Source: Blastomussa wellsi
Lineage: Eukaryota; Cnidaria; Anthozoa; Scleractinia; Plerogyridae
Assembly (NCBI GenBank): GCA_947652115.1
Contig: OX393563.1
Location: 31,184,429 to 31,248,428, forward strand
Length of the DNA stretch: 64,000 nucleotides
Direction: 5' to 3'
Shown one piece after another: positions 46,201 through 58,200 of the stretch (position 1 is its first letter; every line of letters starts with the position of its first letter). The position numbers were made by a program, and so were the translations under genes. The notes below the pieces were generated by a model. It was not told the origin of the DNA and did not search any database. It worked only from the letters and a program-made list of their open reading frames with translations.

Positions 46201-49200
46201 GGGGGGGGGTTAAAAGGAAAATAAATGTCTGAAGATAAGGTGTGTATTTGTTTAATCCCGGCTTTACTACTAAGGAAGGAGGAGGGGTACTCAACAACCA
46301 ATTTTCGACAACCAATTTTCGACAACCACCTGTCATTGTAACCAAAAACTTTTGTTATTAAAGCAACTAATTATTTTCTCACATCACACAAACACTTCAT
46401 ACACTATAACCACAAGTGTAATAAAAAGAAGATGAACGCGTTACTGTCACGCTCGGCGTTGTGTGACGGTTTGTGTCACGCGTGGCATTGCGTGACAGGT
46501 CACATAAAGGGACAAAACTTGTCGGGGGTGCTCGGTTGACTGTTCGTTGCCTGGCCCCGGCCAGGTGTGAGGTTTGAAATCCCCCTGTTACCAGTAGGGC
46601 CCAGGGGGCTCCAGGGGGGCTTGGGATCTTGGGATCTTGATTGGATCTTGGTTTTGACGTTGTGCAAAACGAGTTATTGGAAGCCCCTTTTTGCGACAGA
46701 TGTGAACAGTTTGTTAAAGTTATTGTTTGGAGAAAATGCAGGCGAAATGGATTATGCTTCACGTGTTATAAAAATGGAGTGGAACATTTTTTAGACGACC
46801 ATTCTTTCGATGAAAGCGACTACGATGAGATATACGTAAAAAGAATTTGAACCAAGCAACTTTAGTTCGCTATTCACAATTAAAAGAAAAATTTTGAACT
46901 CGTTTTGCATGAGCTAATGTCAACCCAATTAGAGATTTGAATACCTGTCACGCAATTAGAGATTCGCATACTTGTTGTTATATTAAAGCAACTCAATTAT
47001 TTTCTAGCATATTATACAAAGTTGCCGATGGTGCTATGGAAATTGGTCCAGCAACGTGGCAGAATTTAGAACAAGAACTTGCGGAAATTGATCTGGAAAG
47101 ATTTGCAGTATTTTTAGAACAGTTACTTGCAGAAAACGCGCCTGCAGCTCGAAAGATTGTTCAGAATGTGCTTGATGAGCGCATTCCCCCGGAAGACCAA
47201 GAGCGTCAAACCAAACCTCCAAAAAAGGGCAAGAGAAATGAATAACATCCTCAAGATGTTTGATCCAATCCCTGCCCAGAAAGTCAAATCGAGGGAGATC
47301 TTCCAACGAAACCTTCCACAACTCTTTAATGTAGAACCAGAGGTTGAGGGAAGAACAGAAGGGCGTCATTTCATTAACTGGACGATTAACCAAGGACTGG
47401 GAAAATACCTCAAATTATTTTATGGATAAGATTCGAGAGAGAGTTAACATCATTGTATCTGAGGCACAACTATTCTTATTGGTTGCAAAACATCGAGGAT
47501 GGAACCCTCGTCTTGTTTTATAAAAACTCCGGGGGGTCGCCTTGGATAAGCGAACTGTCTGAAGCGGAAAACTGGTTGAATTAAAAGGAGGAGGCACGTC
47601 TGCAAATTGATAACATCGGAAGACCGAACACAAAGGGGCTATTCTGTTGTCTATGTGAAGGTTGTGCTTGACCGCCAGGCTTTGTTGGGCACAAGGCCCT
47701 TGCCAGACTGCCTGCGAAACCTTGCACATGGCAGGTCAATGGTGGCACTGGATACCTACCACGATAATTTGTGTCTCTGGCGCTGCATTGCTGTGCACCG
47801 AGGAGCCCGGCTTGATCGAAGTACAGCAGCAGCTCGTGAGCTTGCCAAGAGTTTCTTCAAACTCAAAACTGTTGCAAACAACTGCCCAAAAACATCTCTT
47901 GATGAATTAGATAAAGTTGAAAGGCATCTAAATAAGGGGGTCGGTTTTTCAGATTGGCTCGACATCAAGGTTTATGAGCCTGAGCGGGGGTAAGACAACG
48001 AAGTGGTTTGGCATCTTAGAAGAAACCCGACGGCCAAGCTGACAAACATTCTGACAATTGGCATTTACGAGGGGCATGCCTTTGTGATAAAAGACATAGC
48101 AAAGCTTGCAAAAATGTATGTATGTGTTCATTGCCGTGCGAGATTCACACAAGCTTGCCCTCTTCAACGGCAAGCCCAAAGGTTTGCCCAAGCTTGATAC
48201 GCCTCGAGAGCTTTATCATGGCGCACTTTTTCTTCTTGTCCTGCTTTATCACCGCCCCAAAGGCCCTCGCGAGATAAATACCGCCGATAAAAGCCGCTGT
48301 GTTCAACACAGCCCCGCCAACCATAATTGCGATACTTGCCATGCTTCGTGATTATATATTATCAGAGGTATTTTCAAATACAGAATTTTAGGCGTTGGTG
48401 GGAAGGATTTTCTGGTCCTCAAGATACTGTTTGAGCGCAACGCTCCCCGCCATTACAGCTGTGAACATTGCGTAGTTTGATAGAATTAGAAGGATCACCT
48501 GTAAAACTTGTCTTGAACGTTTTTTTGGCAACCCAGCCTATGCCAGCAGCAAGGCCGGTAAGGGTGGCGGCATCCATGACTGTTTTCACAAGCTTGTTGT
48601 CGGACATGTTGGTTATAGAGAAGAGAAAAACATATTTAATTGAAATTATTCCTCGCCTTCTTCTTCCTCAAATACTTCTTTGAAATGATCAGGATTTTTG
48701 GCTATCCAAAAGATAGTTTTAAGGCAATTGTATGTGAATGCCCCCCAAATTAAGCCAATGCCTGAAACGGCTGCGCTGCTTATCGCTACCTGTTGGAAGT
48801 CTGGTACTTTCCACATAAAATAAATTCAAATGAATTTCACCTCTGGCTAATCCATCGGGTGAATGCCTTTTTTGGGCTGCGGTATTCTTGATGGCTGCGG
48901 AGATGCTTGCATCCTCACCTGTGGCGCGGGTTCCGGTGCAGGTGCCGGTGCAGTAGCCGGTTCCTTTCTTAAAAAGGCTTTATATCTTCGCGCTTGACAT
49001 AAGTCGTAACAAGCATAGCGCCAATTCCAATGATAGAGATCCATTGGGTTGTGCTGAGTCCATTTTAAACTTTGAAATCAGCTGCAGCGGGCTCTGTTGC
49101 GGTCTCTGGAACCGGCTCAGGAGTAGGCGCAGATTTTTTTGATTCTCTCTTTCAATTATGGCAGAAGCCTCAATAAGCTTTTTTTTCTGTGCTTTGCGGG

Positions 49201-52200
49201 CCTTCCGAGTTCTTTCAGCAACCATTCTGCCAGCAGCAACTCGCTTGGGATTTTTTTTGCTGGCCTTGTGGTTGGAGTTGGGGTTGTTGCTTGCTGTGTG
49301 ATCTCGCCTGGCGAATGTGCGCTCTCAGGTTGTTCGGTCGACATTGTGCAAAGGCATTGTTGAGCAAATATAATAATGCAAAGCAAATATTCAATAATGC
49401 AAAGTAGTTATTCAATAGTTGGTGAGGAATGCTCAGTAATTTCTTCCGATTTTGCTTCATACTTACTTTTCAAATGCTCATTAAAATAAATGTGTTTTGC
49501 GGTGATCAGCGCCGCTTTGGCCACAGCAAGAAAACGGCCACACTTAAAAGCAATGTTGCCGGCCAGGTTGGAGAGCTCTTTGTTGATGATGTAGTCGTTT
49601 CTGAGTTCTTTTTGATAGGCATCGATGTCTTTGACTTTAACGGCCATTCCGACCACTTTGGTCACAAGAAAAATGAAGCTGTCGATCAAGCTGTCAGTTA
49701 TCTTTGAGCCCACGTATGTCTTGTACCGTTTGGTGTATTTCTCAACATCTTTGTTGCTCAGGCGCTTCACCTGCTCGTGTGTTAACTGCACCCCGATGGC
49801 CTCTTTGGCTTTTCCTGTCGACACCAACACCGCTCACGAAGAGCAAGAATATCAGGCCCGGGCCTGGCACAACACCACCAGGTGGCCTGCTCGACGGCTC
49901 GGTTTCCAGCATGCTTATAACTTCTGCGAGCGCAAGCTCTTCTTCAGCCATTGTGTATAATAATCTTACAACTTCCGTTTTTTTTAATTCCAAATAACTC
50001 AACCCTGTAGGGGTGCCGAAGCGAGGACACGAGATAAGCAAACTTTCGCTCTTTCAGCTTTGAAATCAGACCTTTGTACACATCCTGGGAGAGTTCACCG
50101 GCGTAATCATCAAAGACGGCTTTCGTGGTCTTGGCCACAGGGGTGTAAAAGAGAACGATCGCCGCCACATTTTCCCGGAAGGAGGCTATTGTGCTGGTCA
50201 TCTTCTGTGTCAGCACCCAAACGCTGATGCCGATCTGTCGAGCAGAAAAGGCAAGATTTACCAGCTGGCCTGTGCGCCCTTTAACATCTTTCGAGGCTGC
50301 ACAGTCATCGAGGATTATGAGCGTGTTAGTGCCCTCGAAAAATAAGCTCTCGAGCTTCAACCAAATTTCCCCCTCGTGTTGCACGCATATTATCACAAAC
50401 ATTCGTGGATCATCTTCACCAATTCGGTGGCACAAAAAGGGCCATACATCTGGTCCACCACAAACCTTGATTTGCCTGAATTTGTCGGACCAACAATGAG
50501 AGCGTTGAACGGGATGTTGCTCGGGTTCATTTCTATATCAGTATTGCACAGATTCTAATTGCTGCCCCAATATGTTCATCTGCGAGTCACTGATAACAAA
50601 GACGTGGCAGTTCACATTGCCTGATCCACTGGCGTTCCTCTCGAGCTCAAGCTGGACCCCGTCTTTGGTGTTCACGAGGCGCGTGCCACTGCCGTGCATC
50701 AACTGATCTGCCATTGAGCGCAAATCGATCAAAAGCCCGAACTTGTCATCAGTGTAGAACTTCGTCAGATTCGGCGTTTTTGTCTTGACAAAGAAGCGGC
50801 TGGCTTCCTCCCAAATGTCCTTTCCTTCGATGCCATTGTTGTACAGCATGTTGGGTGAGCCGTTCACCGTAACGATGACTTTCGTCAGGTCAGGGTTGAG
50901 GTACTTTTCTGAATCCCTGGTGCCAGCAACATATGACTCAACAAAGAGGAGCTGACCTTCTCTGGGGGTTGACTCTGAGGTTAATCCTTGTTTCCGTGCC
51001 TTTTGCGAAGATAACCACCTCAGCCTGCATCATGTGATCGTACATGAATTCCTTGCCGGTGGAATAAACACTGTGTGCGTTGTCCACCAGAGTCTTGCTT
51101 CTGATAATTTTGTTCTCGAGCTGGATGTTAGTCAGCATGTATTTCAGTTTTGTTGGGTCAGAGCCTTTGACAACCTGTGAGGCCGGCGCAAGTGTCAACT
51201 CAAACACGAGGTCGTTGGCTCCGTGGTCGGTCAGAATCTGGTGGTCCAGTCTGATTCTGTATTTCGTTCCGAAAACATTCTTCAGCGCTTTCCGTGGAAT
51301 ACCCGTGGTTTTCTTATCCCCAGCGTTTGAGCGGATCTTGCAAAGGTCCTCACGCTGAATGCCGTCCAGCAGCATGTTGTCCCGCTCCTCCTGCGAGAGG
51401 AAAAGGTCCTCCCAGATCTTGAAGATGTCATAGCCCACCGTGTCCTGCAGTATGGTGCCCGCGTACTTCACAACCAGCTTGTCGACCAGAGCGCACGTGA
51501 CGTTTTGAACAAGGAAGTTGTTGGTGTGGCCTCCAGACAAGTCGATGTTGAAGAGCAGTGCGAGCGAGCCGAGCACGAGGACCTCATTCTCATTCAGCTT
51601 GGGCACCGAAACATACAGGGTCTCGCTGGGGCTGGCGTCGCTACGATCAAAGGTGATACGTTTTACTGCACGCTCGGCTTCCATCGCGCCGAGATTTTTC
51701 TCGTTGTGCGTTGGCCGAAGGTTTGCTTGCACCGCCATCATCTATATGAACAAAAAATATTTTGGTTTAACATACACTGGCAGAAGGTGGACACTTTGGA
51801 TACGACGACCCCGAACTTGACCATGCTATTGACCACGATGACCATGACAATGAACAAGAGGCCAATACTACCCGTCCATTTCAGCCTGGCTCTGCATCGA
51901 CACCCCTCCATAGTGGCGAACAATATGAAATGCCAAACAATGCAGCACGAACAGAGCGGGATGCCTGACACTTCTTACACCGAGGAAACTCCTTTGGTGG
52001 GCAGCAGTGCGCAAAGCTCGGCGACAAATCTTGAAGCCTCTTACAGCCTAAAGGGCAAATTACAAGTAAAAATGGCTGGAGCCTGCAAAAAATATATGCT
52101 CTTTTCGCCAAAGAAAGGTCAACAGGAAAAGAAAGGCTAAATCCAAATCTTACAAAAGAAATCAAAGACCAACTTGGGCCGATGGCACAAGAAATTATCG

Positions 52201-55200
52201 CTCAAGACAATGAGAGCATAAGAGAACAACGTCAGCGATTGAGAGAGACCGAACAACAATTAAGAGATGCTGAAAAAATTGCTGCAGAAAAGGAAAAAGC
52301 TACTCAAGAGGTTCAAAATCTGAGAAACAGAATTGAGCAAACTCAAGCAAGGATTGATGTGTTACAAGATGAACATGGTTCAAATGTTGAAAGTGAGGCA
52401 GAACTGCGGAGACGGCAGCAACTGATAAAAAATCTTAAAACAGATTTTGAAAATGCAAAAAAAGAGGTGGCAGCTCTTGAAAAACAAGCAAAAAGTAAAG
52501 CCAAAGAACAAACCTGGATCAACCAACTCAGGGCAAGCCTCGCAGCCAAAGAGAGCGAAAGAAACACCATGGAAAAAAGGCTCAACGAAACAAGAACGTT
52601 GGATGAACTGCGTGAGCAAGAATCCGACCTTCAACGACAAAATGAGGAAGATCAGAAAATCATCAATGATGAGAACACCTCACCCTCTGACAAAGAAGCC
52701 GCTGAAGGGAGAGTTGCGGAAAGAACTGAAGGGCTCACGCATTTGCAAACGCAGATTGAGGAAAGAGAAAGAGCGTTTCCACTTCGTGAGAGGGTCAAAG
52801 ATATCTTCAAAAAATATGGCGTGACAGGTACAGCCATCTTTCTTGCTGCTGGTGCCACGATTGGTGCTGTTATTGGCGCCACTACCAACTCTTTCAAGGC
52901 CACCTGCAAAGCGTTGGGAAAAGGTCTGAAAGATGTTGGCTCAAAGGTTGCAACTGCTCTGCCAGGTCTCATTGGCTCGATTGTGAGTTTCCTCTTCAAA
53001 GCTGCGGGTAAGGCCATCGGTTTTCTCGCTGAGCACACCTGGCTGCTGATTTTGTCTGTTGTGGGCTTTCTGGTCGAGACCTATATCAAGAAGCAGCGTT
53101 AACGAAATGACAAGAGTGCCAAACCCGCAACTGCAACTGCGCCAACAGCGACAGCTATTTTGTTCACATCATATGACTCACGGCCGAAGCCAACCGTTGG
53201 TGTTGGTCCAGATTCTGTTTGCTCCGTTGGAGTTTGCTCTTCTGTAGCTGTTTGGATCACAGGCGCTGGCTGTTTTTTTTTTTTTGCTGCCTTCGGATAT
53301 GAAGGGTGACTGTTTGGCGGGTTAATTTTCGATTTCCCGCCATCCATTAGCTTCTTTTTTGTGCTTTTGTTTACCCCGTCGCTGACCCCCAGCTTCATAC
53401 CTGGCATGCTTGTTTGAGCTGGTTGTTATAGCCAACTTATCTTCAGAAATTTATTTTCCTTTTTAATCCCCCCCCCCCCACAATACGAAGTGAGTAAAGC
53501 GAACTTCGTATTTTGGGGGGTTTAAATAGGAAAATAAATGTCTGAAGATAACATGGTATTTGTTTAATCCCGGCTTTACTATAACCCTGCAGGGTCCCAC
53601 CACAGGCAGACCACCCTATGTGTTCGTGGTTGATTATTGTTGACACGAGACGAACAAAAGAAATATTGAAATCTATGTGAATATCTCAATAAAGTTGAAT
53701 GAAATGTTAATTGACTCATGTGTCCTGTTTTTTCACCTGCGCGGGTTGTTTTAAGCGTCGTTTTGTATGAATTACTTTTGGTCGAAGGCCGGTAAGAAAT
53801 GAAGGGAGACAAGGCTTGCAAGTTGGCGGCCACCAGCAGCGACCTCCTCCACTTCAAACCGGAATTAACGCCAAACTACTGAAAATCTCACCTGTCTGAC
53901 GATGGCTGTCAATCGGTGAGTAATTGCTCTATCTCTTCCCCGAATTTGAGCTTCATCCCTCCAACACGAAAGAGAGAAGACCAGTGAAGAAGCAGCTAAG
54001 GAAAAAGCCAGGTTTGTACAAATCAGTGTTCATTCGTTTGCCCTTTCCTACATGTAGTTCAAGTTCTATTTTTGTTTTGTTTTGCTATTAGAGAGAGGGA
54101 GCAGCATATCGCTGCTCGTAATGAGACCTTGCAGACAGCAACAGCGGCATCCCGCGGCAGCCCACCGCAGTTCAAGTGCTAATAGGTGAATTTGAAACAG
54201 CCTGTATACTTTGAATTCTTCTGGTCACTGAGTTTGGCACCGATCATATTGAGAAAGCTGTATGCATGATTTCAGCATCGATTTTCTCGAAAACTGTTGG
54301 AGGGATGAAGCTCAAATTCGGGGAAGAGATAGAGCAATAACTCACCGATCGACAGCCGTCGTCAGACAGGTGAGATTTTCAGTAGTTTGGCGTTAATTCC
54401 GGTTTGAAGTGGAAGAGGTCGCTGCTGGCGGCCGCCAACTTGCAAGCCTTGTCTCCCTTTATTTCTTACCGGCCTTCGGCTGAAAGCAATTCATACAAAA
54501 CGACGCTTAAAACGGCCTGCGCAGGCGAAAAAACACGACACATGAGTCGATTAACATTTCATTCAACTTTATTCAGATATTCCCATAGATTTCAATATTT
54601 CTTTTGTTCCGCTCGTGTCAACAATAATTAACCATGAACACATAGGGTGGTCTTCCTGTGGTCCACTAGCATCAACACAATTCATCTAACAAAAACAGCA
54701 TTTTCTTTAGTCATCCATCTCCACATAAATAGGGAATGACTGAAAAATGATTTAGAGGGTACCCAATGAAATGTAATTCCACTGTGCCATCAGAACAGCT
54801 GAATAATGTGCATCCAGTGCACTGACTTCTTAAGGCAATTCAGTAAACAAGTGCTCTTTTGGCATTCAGATCATGGTTATTAACAGGAACTTATTCTCCT
54901 GAATTGGGTTCTCCTAGTTCCAAATGAGAATGAAATAAACCGACAGCAAACAAGATAACTTTCAACAAAATTGCAGAATAATGAAATGAATGTGCTAAAC
55001 CCGACTTTCGAGACTTCAATAGTACATGTGGTAAGCACTCGAAAAAGGGAAATTTTTATTCAGGCGTAAATCAACTGGTGCATACTGGTGCATTATGTTT
55101 TCCATATAGGAAATTGTCTTAGCTTTCGATTTATTATATTTTTAGGCCAAGCACCACTAGCTATATAAGCCGTGATAAGCAAAAAGTTCCGACATACTAG

Positions 55201-58200
55201 ACAAAGAGAAAAATGTCATCATTTTGTTAAACCATGTTCGAGAAATGGCAAAATTTACCTTGACAAGCTCCAGAATCGAGAACTTTGATCCAAAGCAAGA
55301 CTAAGTGATTAATATGCTTTACATTTTGACAGAGAAAAGGTCAGCGAAAGTCGAGAAAATGAGGAACAAACGTACCCCAAAAAACCTCTTGCATCACAAC
55401 AATTGTCCGTCATGTTGAAAATTGACAAAAATTAATAATGCATTGCGGTCTTAGCACGCACACCACCTGTGATTTACCTTTTCCTTCACATGTTCCAATA
55501 CTTGCTCGTGTCGTCTTGTTGTTTCAGCTTGCTGGATAATGAAGCAAAGGAAACCTCCGTCACACAACACCACTGAATTCAAAGACTAGTCAGCTAGGAA
55601 AATGCTACAATTGTGCAGTCGAAGGGAAACTACAGAAACTATTATAATATTGCAAGGAATTTAGTGCCATTGTTTCCCCCAATAATGTATTGTCCGCTGA
55701 CATCCTTTCCCATTACACTTCAATTAAAATTCTATCAATGCCAGTTTCTTATACCTTCTGTTGGATTTTCAGTTGCAGTTGTTCTGTTGCTGTCTGCAAG
55801 GCCTCATTACGAGCAGCAATACGCTGCTCCCTCTCTCTAATAGCAAAACAAAACAAAAATAGAACTTGAACTACATGTAGGAAAGAGCAAACAAATGAAC
55901 ACTGATTCGTACAAACCTGGCTTTTTCCTTAGCTGCTTCTTCTCTGGCCTTCTCTCTTTCGTGTTTCTCTCTTTTGTACTTAGCTTCCTAAATCGGCCAT
56001 GATTAAAACACATAATTATTAGCTGCGGTTCCACTAGCCGTTTTGCCCTTGGGAAAGTAGGACTTTACCCAAGGGGTGTGCGTGTTTTGTGTGTGACCAA
56101 TATTCCCACAGTGAAACTGCCCATGGGAAATCACTATGGATACATCAAAAAGAACAAAAGAATTACCCATGACATTCCCCGAAGCAAGTCGTAGGGTTTA
56201 CCTATGGTTTATCTAACCACAAAGCTGTTCCACCAATCGTGAAGCAGAGAGCATTTTTTCTATAATGAACTGCAAGTAGCATGCATGGCCTGAATAGCAT
56301 CACGGAATAACATCACGCATTCTAGTACTACCAGGCCTGCAAGTTGGCAGATAAACTGAAATGTAGCTCGAGAAGCTCAAAAGGTTTACTTTCATGAGAA
56401 ATCGAGTGTTTGAATGTTCAAAAGTTGCTAGCACCACATTCTGCGGCCGGGGAAATACCCAAGCACGTCTCAGTTAGCGACCAACCAGCATGGGACAGCA
56501 TATGTCGAGGCTTATGAAATAAATGGAGTAGTTGGACCGAATGAAGAAAACGTAATCGCAGACACATTTTGTGCATTCTTATCATGACAAAATGTTGAAT
56601 TTTGAGATCGTTGTATGAGAAGCAAAAGTTCACCTCGGGTAGTCATTTGTAATGTAACCGACAGATTTAACCTGATCAGAAACCCAAGCTGATCCCAACC
56701 CAAGCAAATTTTCCCACGGGGACACCTCGGTGAAAGGTGTGTGTAACCACGACTATTATCAATTATTGTTATTAATAACTTGTATTAACATCATGAATTA
56801 AACTTTAAAAACATTGAAAGCCTGGAAAAAGCAGCATGTGCACTCACTGTTGCATAGGGGTGTTAGTGATCAGCAAAGTAGATACCTGTTCTAGCTTTTT
56901 TAGCTGCATCTCTTCAAGTCGGGCCAATCTTTCGGCTTCCAGTTGGCGACGTCTTTCCTACAATCACACCAAATAAGTTTTTAGTCAAATCAAATCTTCC
57001 CAGTTGCAAAACAGCATTCTTTTAACTGTTACCTGCGCAGCTGCCTCCTTTGCTTGTTGTTCTTCTTTCTTTCTTTGCCTTTCTTCCTGTGATAGGTAAA
57101 CGAATAATTTTGTAAAACGTAGGTGATCCAGAATGCTCAACCTACTGACGTTTTAACTTCTGTTTCTGCAGAATGTAACTCCCGCTTTCTGTCTGGCTAC
57201 TCCAGCAGTTTCTAGTTACCATTTGTACGTAATAAGGCCTACTCTGGGACCTTAAGTCGCCTTAAGTCGCCCTAAGTCACCTTAAGTCGCCCTAAGTTAC
57301 CTTAAATTATGCAATCATATAATGGCTTTCAACTGTTTAAATTGCCTTGGATTGATTAACCTGGAGGAGGCATGGTGCTTAATGATTATATTACCGTGTT
57401 TGGGTAATGTTACTGTGTTCATGCCCTGGCAGGGGCGATTAGACTGTGTTCCTGGGCAGGATAGCTGAATAAAATGTTATTGATGAGGGAGTAACTTTGC
57501 ATGTGAGAAGACTCTCTAGTCGGGTATAAATAGAAAAAAAAGTGTGCAAAACAGGTCAAGTGTAGTCTGGGTAAAGAGACCTTGCAGAGACACTCACCTC
57601 CCTGCTTTTTTTCACACAATACCCCACTAAGTATTCTAAAAGCCTGAGCCACATATCAGCTATTTCGTTCAGCAATGTACTTAACTCATGTTTTTGTAGC
57701 AGTTTGTTGCTAGTCATAAAGTCATAAAATGCTGGGTGTAGAAAAGACACTGTGAAACTATCATGTACAGCCAATAACAAACTGCAACACAAGCCAATTT
57801 ACTGCTACACTCAATTCAGAAATTGACATAATTATTTATTATTAATTATCAAAATGCCTTTCAGGCTAATGTTTAGAAAATGTATTTCAGTATTTGTCCT
57901 AAATCTCCACATTTATAGGCCCTGTTAACAAGGACTTCTGAGGTAACCCGAACACTTGAATTTCTGACATGTGAACAACATGTTTACAAGCTAGGCAGCA
58001 AGAGTTACCCGGCAAAGTTTATGACTTATGAGCTCAATCTTGTCAGTGACAATAACAAAAATCAGTGCAAAGAAAAAACACAGATTTCAGTCATTTCGTG
58101 TATATTTGTACTTACTGCACATCATTCTGAATATTTCCCAGGAATTTTCCTTCTGGTAGCCACAAATCGCTTGTGCAAGTCACAAGCCGAAGGCCGCCAT

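Larger units (their letters stand above)
46095..53580 (+). mobile_element. Decayed Maverick/Polinton (adintovirus-like) element, 7.5 kb
   Basis: Terminal inverted repeats (46095-46268 and 53436-53580) enclose a virus-like gene set: the N-terminal part of a protein-primed family B DNA polymerase, a packaging ATPase with Walker A and B motifs, a probable major capsid protein, a long coiled-coil membrane protein and several small membrane proteins. No integrase or protease was found and most of the polymerase is gone; full elements are 15-20 kb. Nearly all larger genes are frameshifted. Family assignment is by gene content and motifs. No target duplication is visible. Confidence 0.85.

Noticed and set aside
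53579..53857. Open frame of 92 codons, mirrored at 54404-54631
   Set aside because: The two are the same sequence in opposite arms of the foldback element; repetition does not make them genes here.
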